Source of the DNA: Colocasia esculenta
Taxonomy: Eukaryota; Streptophyta; Magnoliopsida; Alismatales; Araceae
Assembly (NCBI GenBank): GCA_014218235.1
Contig: CM024763.1
Coordinates: 82,074,244 to 82,138,243 of the forward strand
Direction: 5' to 3'
DNA: 64,000 nucleotides
Shown one piece after another: positions 11,475-23,467 of the stretch. Under the pieces are notes generated by a model, which was not told the DNA's origin, made no database searches, and saw only the letters and a program-made list of their open reading frames with translations. A program made the translations under genes and the position numbers. Each line of letters opens with the position of its first letter. Within the stretch, counting starts at the first letter, position 1.

Positions 11475-13199
11475 TGACAAAATTCTTCAGCAACTAAAGT
11501 CACTCCCCGTCAATATCACTGTCTGGGAGGTAATTGCTTGGAGCAAAGACTTGAGAGAAACTCTCGTCAAGATACTCCAAGAACCAGAAACCTATGAAGC
11601 TCATATGGCTGATTTTAAGCTCAAGCATATGAAGCACTAGCGGCAAATGCCACCTTCACAGATGAAGACATGCTGCTATCCTCTCCATGCCACAACCGTC
11701 CTTTATATATGAAGGGGCGGATCAACGACAACGAGCTAAATCGGATTCTGGTCGATCCGGGGGCATCAATCAATTTAATGCTCTACAAAATCTTTGAATC
11801 TCTACATCTCATGCTTTACATGCATCAAGTAAGGGATGTAAGGATCACTGGTTTCAATCAAAATTCTGAAGAAGCCATCGGAAGAGTCACCGTCGACCTA
11901 ACTCTAGGTAACTTCATCACAAAGGTGACCTTCTATATCATTGATACTGATACAACATACAGAATATTGCTCGGGAGACCCTGGCTACATGAAAATTGGG
12001 TCATCCCATCAACACTCCATCAATGCATCAAATATGCCAAAGAAGGAAAGCAACATACAATCTTTGCTGATCAAGCCTCGTTTCGGGAGGATGAATGCAA
12101 CTTGACTGATGCCCTCCTATATTTTGGAGGACCAATCTTTCAACCCTCTACCCAATCAAAAGGGAAAGGTAAACAAACTGGGTGCTCAGAGGAAGATAGT
12201 GAGACTGGCGAGCTTTTTGTAATAAACAAAGGCTTTGCCGAGCTCCACACAAAGAATTCCCGAAGCAAATCAACCCGCCCAGAAAGGCGGAGCATCAATT
12301 ATGAGGCCGTTCATGTAAGTCAAGCCATTGACAAAAGCATTCTTCTGCCTCCTAACTACATGCAAATCCACTCCCCAAAGCAAGATCAAATTGTCCGGCG
12401 ATTGAAAACATTCGTCGTTACTTATCAAAGAAAAGAAGAGAAGAAGAATGCCAGAAAGGCAGAAAAGCCAATTCTCTTTTACAAAGGGGAGCCAATACCT
12501 CAAGCATCTCCGGAAGATGATTTTGGTTGGGAAAATAAACCCCAAAATCATCTTGAGCCGATACAAGAAATGGCTGATATGCCAGAAAATATCAAAGAAA
12601 TGTGCAAGAAGCAAAATATCCCTCCGGTGCAAAATGCCTCCCGATGGGATTTCTTCAAGCAATTATGGGAACCTTCCCAAGTGCGAGGACAACCTCCATT
12701 CTCCAGGAAAGATACAAGAGGACTAGGCTATAATGCCAAGTCCTTCTTCACAGTCAATGCTGTTGGGCTATTGCCGGAGACCTGCAATGCAAAAAGCACT
12801 CAAGAATCCTCCAGCTCCAACTCTCAAGAAGATATTATCTCTCCCAAAAAGGGACCATCAAATGAAGAATCGCCAGAAGAATCTGACGAGCAAGCTTCAC
12901 CAACAAATCCTGAAGATATAAATTTCTACGAAATTTACGTCACCAATTCTGACGATTAAGAAGACTTCGTGGATCTGCAACTAGCTCCTCAGGAAATTGA
13001 AGATGGCGGACAAGCCACAATTGATGAATTGATCGAGCTCAATCTCGGGGATCAAGAAAACCCTCGCCAATCTTTATTAGTGCCCTTCTTGATGAACAAG
13101 AGAGGGAATATTACAAAATTCTCTGCTAGAATTCCAAGATTGCTTCGCTTGGAATTACAAAGAAATACTCGGGCTGGAGCCATCAGTCGTCGAGCATGA
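11475..13199 (+). pseudogene. Element A aspartic protease and linker
   Basis: The frame 11670-12959 holds the retroviral-type protease: active site ILVDPGASINLM near 11737, then ILLGRPWLHENWVIP (about 11968), the usual hydrophobic-hydrophobic-G-R block. A charged linker rich in Glu and Ser follows and ends in EIYVTNSDD. A TAA at 12957 breaks it. The frame resumes to about 13130 (IDELIELNLG), the start of the RT-proximal segment, and then shifts. Upstream, 11475-11669 continues gag in another frame. Polyprotein order gag-protease-RT-RNase H-integrase is standard for Ty3/gypsy. Confidence 0.85.
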
Positions 13200-13319
13200 A
13201 TTATCTATACTCCATACAACCAAGCCTGTCAAACAGCCTCAAAGGTGCATGCGGCATGAGCTGGAGCTTAAGGTAAATGTTGAAGTCGACAAACTCTCTA
13301 AAGTAGACTTCATCGAGCC

Positions 13320-14615
13320 ATGCATATATCCAGTTTGGCTCGCCAATATTGTTCCAGTAAAAAAAAGAATGGCCAAGTCCGGATCTGCATTGATTACAGG
13401 GACTTAAACAAAGCATGTCCCAAAAATGATTTCCCAGTTCCAATCACAGAAACTATGGTGGACATGACCACTGGCCATGAAGCTTTATCCTTTATGGACG
13501 GGTCTTCAGGCTACAACCAGATCCGGATGGCAATCAAAGATAAAGATCATACTGCCTTCAGGTCACCCAAAGGTATTTTCAACTACAAAAGGATGCCCTT
13601 TAGCTTGAAGAATGCAGGAGCCACATATCAAAGAGCAACGACCAAGATATTCAATGAAATGATCCATGATGTGGTCGAATGCTATGTGGATGACTTAGTC
13701 GTCAAAACCAAAAAGCGGGAAGATCATCTAATAGATCTTCGCCGTATTTTTGAAAGACTTTGTCAATATAAATTAAAGATGAATCCCATGAAATGTGCAT
13801 TCGGGGTTTCAAGCGGCAAATTCCTGGGATTCGTCGTCAAATATTGGGGAATAGAAATAGACCCCGATAGAATCAAGGCGATCCAGCAATTGCCACCTCC
13901 TCAAAATCTGACCGAGCTAAGGTCATTCCAAGGAAAATTGGCCTATATCAGGCGATTCATCTCCAATCTCTCAGGAAGGTGCATGCCCTTCGGCAAACTG
14001 ATGAAGAAGGGTGCTCTTTTTATCTGGGATCAAGAATGCCAAGCTGCCTTTGAGCAGATAAAAGAATATCTCCTCACTCCACCAGTGTTAGGAGCACCAA
14101 TCACTGGAAAGCCTCTCATACTCTATATTGCAGCTATGGACGCCTCTCTAGGAGCGCTATTAGCACAAATAAATGAAGAAGGCAAGGAGCAACCTCTATA
14201 CTATCTCAGCAGAAAGCTGATCGGTCCAGAACTCCGGTATGCTTCAATGGAGAAAGTCTGCCTAGCACTGGTATTTGCCGCCAAGAAATTAAGGCATTAT
14301 CTGCTGGCTCATGAAGTCAAACTCATCTCCAAGCATGATCCTCTCAAATATCTGTTGAGGCAACCCATATTGTTAGGAAGACTCGGGATATGGGCCTTGC
14401 TCCTTATGGAGTTTGATATCATTTATGTCCCACAAAGGGTAATCAAAGGACAAGGCTTAGCTGAATTCTTGGCTGCACATCCAGTGCCAGAAGATTCACC
14501 CTTGTTTACTGATCTTCTAGAAGAAGAAACTCTCTCTCCTACAAATGAAAGAGAAAATCAAGTTCAAGAAAACCCAGATCTCGAAGAGGTCATTACCATT
14601 GAATTACCCTCTTGA
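13320..14615 (+). pseudogene. Element A reverse transcriptase and Ty3-type RNase H
   Basis: RT blocks in order: VRICIDYRDLNKACPKNDFP, SFMDGSSGYNQIRMA, MPFSLKNAGATYQRA, the catalytic CYVDDLVVKT (about 13682), and KFLGFVV. The connection and Ty3 RNase H follow (LYIAAMDASLGALLAQ near 14132, LYYLSRKL, EKVCLALVFAAKKLRHYL). The usual G of MPFGLKN is S here. The frame ends in LPS then TGA, where element C has a tryptophan codon. RT copies the genomic RNA and RNase H removes the RNA strand. Confidence 0.9.
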
Positions 14616-14990
14616 GAATTATATTTTGATGGAGCTTCTCGAACACTCCATTATACAGACGGTTCCGTCAGCCTCACTACTGGAGCAGGTATCGTCTTAG
14701 TTACTCCACATGGAGGAATCTTATATAATTCCTGTGCTCTTATGAAGCCATTGACAAATAATGAAGCTGAATATGAAGCTCTAATTATTGGGCTTCGGCT
14801 AGCTCTCGAAATGGGGGTCAAAGGTATACAAGTTTTAGTGGTCACTTATGGTGCTCAAGCGGTCATCCGACAAGTGTTGGGTCAGTATGAAGTCCGAAAA
14901 CACACAATTGCTCCCATATTATGCCACAGTCATGAAGCTCAAAGAAAAGTTCGATTTCTTCAACATATCTCATGTATCGAGAAGTGAAAT
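14616..14990 (+). pseudogene. Element A second RNase H (plant/archaeal-like type)
   Basis: YFDGASRTLHYTDGS, GAGIVLVTPHGG and LTNNEAEYEALIIGLRLALE identify a second RNase H domain (RVT_3 family) after the Ty3 one. This dual arrangement is a hallmark of the Tat group. The third catalytic aspartate, in GDSQLVIRQ of element C, is lost: the segment here reads VVTYGAQAVIRQ. The domain is therefore catalytically dead. Confidence 0.88.
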
Positions 14991-15014
14991 TCTCAAGCAG
15001 ATGTCTTAGTCAAA

Positions 15015-16499
15015 TTGGCCTCTGCCATAAAACTGCCTCCCGAAGGAGAATTGGACATAATTGTTCATCATAGGAGACTCATGCCAAGTGTCCTTGACAA
15101 TGAGTCCAATTTCACAATTGAGGAAGTATATACCACAGAAGAAAATGCAGCAACTCAATATGAAGATTGGCGTGAGCCAATTATCAAAATAAAAAAAGGT
15201 TGGCTACCTCCTAATCGAGCTCAGAAAATTCATCTCTTACGCAGAGCTACATCATATCAGCTGATAGGAGATCAATTATACAGATTGGTCCATGAAAAGA
15301 AGGGACCAGTCCTCCTCAGATGCATTTCTCCCAAAGAAGCCAAAATCATCATGAAAGAAGTTCACTTTGGACTGTGTAGTGCACACTAGGCAGGTGAAAA
15401 GATGAAAATCAATATTAAGTTAAAAGGCTTCTATTGGCCTACCATGTACGCAGATTGCATCCAATATGCCCGTACATGCCATCAATGCCAAGCTTTTGGC
15501 CCTGTGCCGAGGAAATCACCAAACATATTACATCCTACAGCGCCAACATGGCCTTTTGCAGAATGGGGAATGGATATTGTGGGACCATTCCCACCCTCAT
15601 CTCAAGGTCACAAATTCATACTGGCTGCTACAGATTACTTTTCCCGATGGGCTGAAGCTATTCCATTAAGGGAGGTAACAGGAGAAGCAGTCGCCAAATT
15701 CGTCAAGCAAAACATAATATACAGATTTGGTACCCCTCACAGGATCATGTCCGATAATGGGTAACAATTTCGAAACAAAACAATATATGCCTTGGCAGCC
15801 AAATTTCATATTGATTGGAGGACATCATCAGTCTATAACCCACAAGCAAATGGGTTAGCAGAAGCCTTCAATAAAACCCTCTGCAAGCTGCTCGCTAAAA
15901 TAGTTGGCAGTCGAAAGCGGGAATGGGGAGAAAAAGTTCATGAAGCTTTATTGGCTTACCGAACAGTATATAAAACTCCCATAGGATGTTCGCCTTTCTC
16001 CTTGGTATATGGAGCTGAGGCAATGATACCCATAGAAATTGAAATGACATCCTATCGGATGGCAATCCAAAATGAACTCCAAAGTCAAGATCAAAATCAA
16101 ATAGAAAGAAGGCTTGAGGAGCTCTCCAATCTGGAAGGAAGGCGACTTGAAGCATATAAGTGTCTCCAAGCATATCAGGCCAGAATGGCTCGTGTATTCG
16201 ACAAATTGGCAAGACCCAGGGCATTCAAGCAGGGAGATCTCGTCATGGTCAAATGCAGAGAAGCAATGGCAGGAAAGTCAAGTGGCAAATTGCAACCCAT
16301 TTGGCTTGGCCCATACATCGTCACCTTGGCATATGAAGGAGGTGCATACAGGCTGGTGGACCATAAAGGTACTGTGCCCTTTCCTCCACTCAATGGAAAA
16401 CACTTGAAGCTATACTATGCGCCAGAACATGAAATTTTTGGCCAGTCATCGAAACAAAGATTCAATTACTCAAAAGGGTATGAAGCCGAAGAAGAATAG
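15015..16499 (+). pseudogene. Element A integrase
   Basis: One frame with two nonsense codons, TAG at 15387 and TAA at 15762. HFGLCSAH and CHQCQAFG form the HHCC zinc domain. The catalytic triad lies in EWGMDIVGPFPP (D), IMSDNG (D) and NGLAEAFNKTL (E), the last about 35 residues after the second. The C-terminal part has the GPYIV and YRLVDHKG blocks. The TAG falls between the HH and CC halves and is shared with element C. The frame ends at TAG 16497-16499. Confidence 0.9.
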
Positions 16500-16731
16500 A
16501 GCTATCCTCTTCAAGGATTGATGCTGAAATAAAGTTGGCCATAGATAGGGACAAAGGAATCAAATCTCCATCTGTCCATCATACAACCCAAATCTTCAGA
16601 TTTCCCAATCCCTGTCAGAGCATGAAGCCAAGGGCACTCCATGTACAAATCTAGAAAGCAAGTGAATAAGTGGAAGTCAGGGAGATATCTTGTACTTCTC
16701 GCTTTTCACCAAGTCCAGATCTAAAAGTCCC
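16500..16731 (+). other. Spacer after element A pol
   Basis: Short non-coding stretch between the integrase stop and the repeat array. I see nothing specific in it. Confidence 0.5.
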
Positions 16732-17420
16732 ACCGGCAAACCATAATGGTAGGCAAAATCAAATTCAAATTCCAAACCCATAGCCAGTAAGCCATCAAGG
16801 CGGGCCATATCCAAATCCTATTTAAAACCATAGTATAGCCAGTAAGCCATCAGAGCAGGCCATATCCAAATTCAACTCAAAACCATATCCAACAAACTAC
16901 TATCCCAGAATATGTCAAACCCAAATACCAAATTTAGCCACAAACCATTAAGGTAGGTTGAACCAAATACAAGCCCAAATCCAAAACCAAAATCCAAACT
17001 TGAATCCCAAACTTTAGCCAGCAAACCACAATGGTAGGCCATACCAAATTCAAATTCCAAACCCTTTCAATCCAAAACCCCAAAAATCCCTCCTGCAAAT
17101 CGCAAAACCGGCTAAACCAAATTCAAATCTCAAATCATAGCCAGAAAACCATCAAGGTAGGCCAAATCTAAATTCAAATCCAAAACCAAAACCAAATCTA
17201 AAACTAAACCGAACCCCAATATAAATATAAATTCAAATGCAAATCCAAATTCCATATCCTGGCCACAAACCATCAAGGTAGGCCAAATTTAAAGTCAAAT
17301 CCAAAACCTAAAACCAAAGTCCCAACCAAATCCAGAATTGAATCGAATCCCAGTACAAATACCAATCTAAAGGCAAGTCCAAATTCTATATTTTGCCCAT
17401 AAGCCATTAAGGTAGGCGAA
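16732..17420 (+). repeat. Degenerate array with ACC...GGT core, element A
   Basis: About seven or eight diverged units such as TAGCCAGCAAACCACAATGG followed by TAGGCCATA, separated by CAAATCCAAAACC-like low-complexity sequence. The inner ACC and GGT can pair, as in the matching array of element C (50335-50824). No coding potential. Confidence 0.75.
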
Positions 17421-17680
17421 ATTCAAATTAAACCCAAATCCCAAATCCAAACCTAAATGCCATTCTAAAAAAATTCCATATCAATACCCAAAACCAAATC
17501 CAAAGCTAGATCAAACCCTTATCTCTCCAACTACCAATATCAGTTAAATACCCCAAATGCCAAGTTTCAAAAAAAAAAGAAAGAAAAAAGAAGAAGGAAA
17601 AGGGGTTAAAAACAGAGATGCCCGATGGACTTAGTATACAGTCGCCTGTATCTTAAGGGTAAGAAGTTCAAAAAATCCGA

Positions 17681-17811
17681 CTGAGGTGAAAAACCGGAAG
17701 GGCGCTTCAGGCAAAAATGGATAACCCCTCAACGTGAAAACCTGAAAGGGCATGTTGGAAAAAGCTAAGGGGGCCAGTTTCAGTGAAAACCCGAAAGGGT
17801 ACTGAGACTGG
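17681..17811 (+). other. Triple GNRA stem-loop module, element A
   Basis: Three hairpins in the element-sense strand. HP1 17681-17710 has stem CTGAGG/CTTCAG and loop GGAA. HP2 17730-17757 has stem CAACGTG/CATGTTG, bulge AAAA, inner CCT/GGG and loop GAAA. HP3 17774-17811 has stem CCAGTTTCAGT/ACTGAGACTGG, inner CCC/GGG and loop GAAA. Each has a TGAAAA-type 5' bulge. Element C carries two copies of the module with compensatory changes. It lies about 180 bp beyond the stop of the antisense gene. Function unknown. Confidence 0.75.
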
Positions 17812-17992
17812 TAATGTAAAAAAAAAAAATCAAATAAAAAAAAAAGAAAAAAAGGAAGGAAAAGAAAAGAAGTGATTTGTTTGTCCTCCTCTTTATATTT
17901 ACTAAGCCACTCTGTTACGAATATACAGAGGGCAGTAGTTACTATGTACAAGTCAGGTAGAAAACCAAAACAACAAATGCAGTATACAAATA

Positions 17993-19815
17993 CTATACTG
18001 CAAAGCAAAGATAATAAGGCTTCTTCCTCTTCAGCCGTTCGACTTCCTTGGCTTTGGAAGATACGGACTGACGAAGCTTGCCTCCATCCCTAACAAAGGT
18101 GGCCTCCTCTTCGGATTCCTCAGCGGCTTCCTGGCCTCTTGATCCAAAGAAGACCTCGCCTCATCAAGCTCGCGCTGTAGTCTGGCGACTCTCTCCCTCT
18201 CTGCAGCAATCTTTGATGCCGTGTCTTTTGGCGTTTACGCACTTCAGTAGCTCGGGAGTCACGTTCATCAGCATCATTGGTCAGAGAGCATATATCGCTC
18301 TCCAAGGCCTGGATCCGTTGATCATAAGGAGCCCAGGCCACCCTAGCATGACGGCGACATACTTCGCCCCAAATTTCTTCAACAGAACCCATCCAACGAT
18401 CCCTGGAGGAGCCCATGTTGAAGGCAATTGTAGTGTTCTCCTCCAATGCCCGCCTGACAGCTTCGGTTGGCGGGGGGTTTTCTGCATCCATCACCGCTCT
18501 TACTCTGTCGAGGAGTAAGCCCCAAAAGTCATCGCTTACAGAAAATGGACCCGGCTGGTTCCTTGCGGGCCATTCTATGCCGTGTCCAGATAAAGCATCT
18601 ATCTCCAATGGCGGAGATCCTCCATCATCAAGACGTGGCGGGTCACCTGCTGAAAATACCAACAATCAACAAAAAGAGACAATCAGCCAAGAGAAAGCAA
18701 ATAAAATTCAAGCAAGAAGGAAAAGGACGGGAAGGAATGAGATCTGCTCCTTTTCACCTGGCGAGGAGTTTCTTTCTTCTACCTCCACCTCGGGATTTGA
18801 GGGTCGAACTAAATCTGACTGCTCAGCATAAAATCCTTGAGAGGAGGAAGAAAGATCAGCCGGATACGGATCGAAGTTTCCTCCATCAAATGGCAAAATG
18901 GACGGCTCAGGATTATAATCCGTCTGCTGAGGACCTCCGTCACCACCTGCGGTATCCCCTACTTGAAACGCAGAATAAGCCTGCGACTCCGAAAATGGGC
19001 TCCTTGTATTTTTTTCAAGGAGGGAAAGGAGAACTAGTCGCAGGTATAGAATATGGACCCGCTATCCCCCATGAGAAAAGCTGGTCGCAGAAGTGCGGGT
19101 CACCTAAAACATAAAAAGAAGAAGGCCGACATGAGGAACGTATAAGAAAAAAAAAATCGTCAAAAGCTGCATATTGGCTTAGAAGAAGAAAATCACTTGC
19201 AGAAGCTCCTCCTGTAGCAGGGCGTTCCTCGACAGGCATTGGGACATAAGCTTTGACAGGAGCAGAAGAATACTGCTCCGTCGAGAGCCCCAACTCGGCA
19301 AACGTGAAGGTGGTGTTACCACCATCTATTCCGCTGTCCCAGGAAACGGATAATGGGGTGGCGGCTCATCGCTCTCATCCTCCGGTAAAAAGTCCGCAGC
19401 TGCTTGTGAGGTGCTTCCTTGTTCCCCTCCATGAAGGGGAGAAGAACCTCCAGGCAAAGAATTATGGTCGTCCGGAGCAACTGGATCGATGCCTTCCTTA
19501 TTTGTCTCGTCACACGAGGCAGAAGAGTCTACAAAAGGGAAATCATGAAATAAAGATGATGAGTCAGTAAAAAAAAGGAAGACAAAAGAAAAAAGGAGAG
19601 AAGAAGAAAGGAAAGAAGAAAACAAGAAGAAAGTGATGGATAAAAAACTATGAATGACAATGATGAGAGAAGAATAGAAAAGAAAGAAGGATTACCGTTG
19701 GATGAGGTGTAGTCCGCCACTTTTTCCTTACTAGCTCTCTTGCGTCTGGAAGAGAAAGGAACATCCAAAAGAGCTTCACCACTTCTGTCTCCAACAACTT
19801 CTGGAGCAGGGATGG
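17993..19815 (-). pseudogene. Element A antisense gene, 3' exons only
   Basis: Opposite strand to gag-pol. Exons inferred by comparison with element C: 19815-19696 (ends KEKVADYTSSN), 19528-19197 (DSSASCDETN to ATGGAS), 19103-18758 (HFCDQLFSWG, later AYSAFQVGDT, ending before a GTGAAAAGG donor) and 18649-17993 (DDGGSPPLEIDALSGHG to KAKEVERLKRKK). GT and AG are present at each boundary on the minus strand. The frame breaks near 19010 and near 18120. The plant mobile domain exons found in C are missing; the sequence beyond 19815 is degenerate repeats. The product has acidic, Pro-rich and probable coiled-coil parts. Its function is unknown. Confidence 0.7.
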
Positions 19816-20039
19816 CTGAAAATCCAAAACAGATATGTGAAAAGGAAGTTCAAAAAAAGAAACAAAAAAAAAAGAAAGATAGTGACTCCACAAATCTCCT
19901 CGAAGGAAAAAGGAGTCGTCTTTATTGAAGAAAAACCAGTAAGCAAACAAGCCACCCCTATCAAGCAATTCAAGTACAAAGTAGCCGTTGAGCAAAGCTA
20001 AGAAGATCAGCCTCAGCAGCAGAATTCCACCCCAATTCT

Positions 20040-20660
20040 TAGATAAAGCCAGGATTCAAAAAAAAAAAAAAGGCCAAATCAAATCTTGAGAAAATCCAGA
20101 AAGGCAAGTCTCGAGAGAAAGGTATCAAACCAGGTCGAAGAAGAAAGCCGAGAAGGACAAGCTTTTTCGACCAAGTGTTAAAGCGAGACGTTGAGTGAAG
20201 CCAAGAAGGTCACCCTCAACAATAGAGCCTCTCATTGAATCCTGGATAAAGCCAGGAACTTAGGAAGGTAAGAGTCAGGAAAAAGATGTCATATCCAATC
20301 CAAGCAAATGCCAAGAAGGCAAATCTCAGGAAAGAGAGATCAAATTCAACTTCGAATCAAGTCAGAATGTCAAGCCTCAAGAGAAAATTTCAAATCAAGC
20401 CATTGAATAGAATCTGAAGGACAAGTTCCAGCGATTAAATTTCCAACCCAACTCTAAGCAAGGTCGGGAAGGCAAGTCTCGGAAAAAGGATTTTAGATTA
20501 GGTTAAAGAGCAAAGTCAGAAAGACAAGTCTCACCAGTCAAATCCTCAATCAAATTGAGTCCTCAACAAAGCCAGAAAGGCAGGTCTCAAAAAAAAAAAA
20601 GGTCCTGAGGTGAAGTCAGAAAGACAAGACCCAGGCAAAGAAGGTCAAAGTCAGTTCTGA
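20040..20660. repeat. Degenerate repeats where antisense 5' exons are expected, element A
   Basis: Repeating, irregular units with a core like AAGTCAGAAAGACAAGTCTC, each followed by a variable stretch. No PMD-like coding sequence can be read on either strand. Confidence 0.65.
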
Positions 20661-20875
20661 GTAAATCAAGAAGCGGAGCTGATGACTCGGCACAAGAAAC
20701 ATGGCAGAGTTGATCGTTGCCCAAGGTTGCTGGCATCACAATGCAAGTACTGAAGCGCGTCAACTATGGCTACGATTTTTCAATTCAAATTCCTCGTCAA
20801 GTCATGAAGACCAAAAGCAAAGCTCGAAGAATGCACGGGACGTCCTCCTTCGCCTTCGGCTTCGGCGCACATCCC

Positions 20876-20887
20876 GTGGGGGGCATT
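20876..20887 (+). promoter_or_regulatory. Polypurine tract of element A
   Basis: GTGGGGGGCATT directly precedes the 3' LTR. The same sequence, reversed, borders the 3' LTR of element C at 41132-41143. This is the expected plus-strand priming site, although the last bases are not purines. Confidence 0.7.
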
Positions 20888-23304
20888 TGTTGGCATAAAA
20901 AAATTGTCAAAACCCCCATTTCCAGAAATCCCAAAGGCACCCCTTAATGGGGCATATGGGGGCCTATTTATAGGCAAAACCCCAAGCCCTCCCCAACCGA
21001 TGGAAGTCCCATCGGTTGGAGGGGCAATTCCCCCCAACCGATGGAAGCCCCATCGGTTGGAAGGGGAACCTCCTCTCGGTTGGAGGGGTGTTTACCCCCA
21101 ACGATGGGAGGTCCATCGGTTGGAGGGTTCTTTCCCCCCCAATCGATGGACTGTCCATTGGTTGGAGGGGTAAAACCCCCAACCGATGGTCCTACCATCG
21201 GTTGGAGGGGATTTCCCCCCCTAACTGATGGTCCTCCCATCGGTTAAGGGGGGGGGGGGGCACTCCCTCATGCGCATGTAAAGGGGGGCCAACCCTTGTA
21301 AAACCCTCATGTAACCCCCCATGTAAAGGGGGCTTTTTCTCCCAAAAAAAAAGGGGCTCCCTTTTGGCTTCTCCCCTAAAAAAAGGGTGCTTTCCCCTCC
21401 AAAAATCCAGAGAAAAAGAAAGAAGCTTTCTCTCCCAAACTCTCCTTACTTGTTCTTCAAGTTTCTCCGCTCGGTGTGAAGGTATCGGTCCTCCCCTGGT
21501 CCGGTTAAAAAGTTCCTGCTCTCGACAAGCACAAAGAAAAGGAGATCGCCTCCATACGACATCGACATCTCCTCCATCCCCCTCTATGCAGAGCTAGCTT
21601 CCATGGAGGGCTTCTCAAAGAAATCATGATACGGTCCATACCCCCACATCGAGCAAGTCTCTGTGGGGGTAATATCCTTCGGGGTTTAAATACCTTCCAT
21701 ATCGAGCAAGACTCTATGGATATATGGTATTTAAATACCCTTGTTCTCGTGCTCTAAATGCCTCCATATTGAGCAAGACTCTATGGGTATGCGCATTTAG
21801 ATGCTCATGTTCTCCCCGCCCGTCGAGCAAGACTCCGGGATGGGTGAGTGTTGTGCTCGTATGGGTATGCATCTTCTACGAAGACATACTCATATGCTCA
21901 TAACGTTGTGCTTATATGTATATGTTTCTTAGAGGAAACTCTGCCCAAAAGAGAGGTTCTGCCCAAGAGTATATCCATATAATCACAATCTCGTGCTCAT
22001 GTGTATATGTTTTCTTAGGGACACTCTGCCCAAGCGGAGGTTCTGCCCGAAAACATACTCGTGTTCACAACTCTGTGCTTATATGTATATATTTCCTAAA
22101 GGAAACTCTGCCCAAGCGGAGGTTCTGCCGGAAACATATCCATATATTCACAAATATTGTGCTTATATGTATATATTTCCTAAAGGAAACTCTGCCCAAG
22201 CGGAGGTTCCGTCCGAAAACATATCCATGTATTCACAAGAAGTTGTGTTCATATGTGTATGCTTTCTAGAAGGAACCCCTGCCTAAACGGAGATCCTGCT
22301 GAAAATATATCTATATGTTCACGAATATATGTTCATGTGAATATGTCTTTTAAAGGAAACTCTGCCCAAGCAGAGGTTCTGCCCAAAAGCATATCTATAT
22401 GTCCATAAATACATATGACCATATGAGTATATTTCATGGGGATACCTTGTCTATGTAGGGACTCTCCCCTAAAGCCAATACAATCATATGTCCATCAAAT
22501 TCATACTTATATATTCGTGCGATAACTTGCGTATGCGGGAGCGCTGCCCAAATTCACAATATACTCAAACTACCAAATGAATTCACGGGTATACACCCGT
22601 TCATTTTCAAAATCATATATTAAATCCCCCAAAAGGGGAACTCACACTCCTTTTCAAAATAAAATATTCAAACACCAAATAAATTCATGGGTACATTCTC
22701 CCAAATTATATTTCAAAACTCAAAAGAGATCCATATTCATCTCAAAATGAAACTCTTTTCTCAAAACAAATATCCTTCATTTCAGAAATGAATAACCCTT
22801 TTTTTAAGGAACAAATCTTTTCTCTCAAATCAAGATCCGAAATATTCTTTTCAAGGGAACAAATCCTTTCTCTCAAGTCAAAATTCATTTTGTTCGACAA
22901 TAATAAAAAGGGAAAACATCGTATTACAATTTTCTAGAAAATGCATATTTCTTCGACTTTGTTATCAATGGTATTCGGGTTAAAACTGATGTAAAAATAA
23001 CATCAAGGGTTTTTAACCCAATGTAAACAAAACATCGATTCCGATCGATGGAGACAGGGGTCCAGCACACGCTACCCTAATCGCCTGATGAATAAAAAAT
23101 CGCGGAACCAATAAAGTTCAAACTAAAAGTGGCGCACTTGTCCATCCCATGGACATCAAATATTCCCTCCGCACTGCGCAGATTTTAATTTCTGTCTGCT
23201 AGGCAGGTTGGCACTCCCCGCAAGACAAAATAAATAAATCACATCAACCCAAATAATACATAAAAGCCATAAGCAGAAGCGGGATATTTTTCCGCGTGTC
23301 CACA
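20888..23304 (+). repeat. Element A 3' LTR
   Basis: This 2417-bp copy of the LTR at 4120-6442 has the same ends, palindrome array (about 20995-21245), 85-bp repeats (about 21848-22480) and antisense TATA box (20965-20972). Differences are scattered substitutions and small indels. The sense TATA box is altered. Confidence 0.95.
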
Positions 23305-23309
23305 AATGT

Positions 23310-23467
23310 GTCTGCCTTTTATGAAGGCACTCTGAGCCTGCCCCACCAGCCTATTCATCACGGGAGCCAACCTGAAAGCCATCACTTTAGACAAAATCTT
23401 ATAAGAACCATTCAGCCGACTAATAGGCCTATAATCAGAGAAATAAGAATCATCCTTTTTCTTGGGG
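23310..23467 (-). mobile_element. L1 LINE, 5' end of the truncated copy
   Basis: On the minus strand this reads FPKKKDDSYFSDYRPIS, YKILSKVMAFRL and QSAFIKGRHI, the N-terminal RT blocks of a plant L1. It continues through AATGT into 4119 and lower, which shows that element A split the LINE. The right copy of the 15-bp duplication follows at 23468-23482. Confidence 0.9.

Noticed and set aside
18415..19114. Plus-strand frames of 138 and 215 codons in element A
   Set aside because: Shadows of the minus-strand antisense gene.
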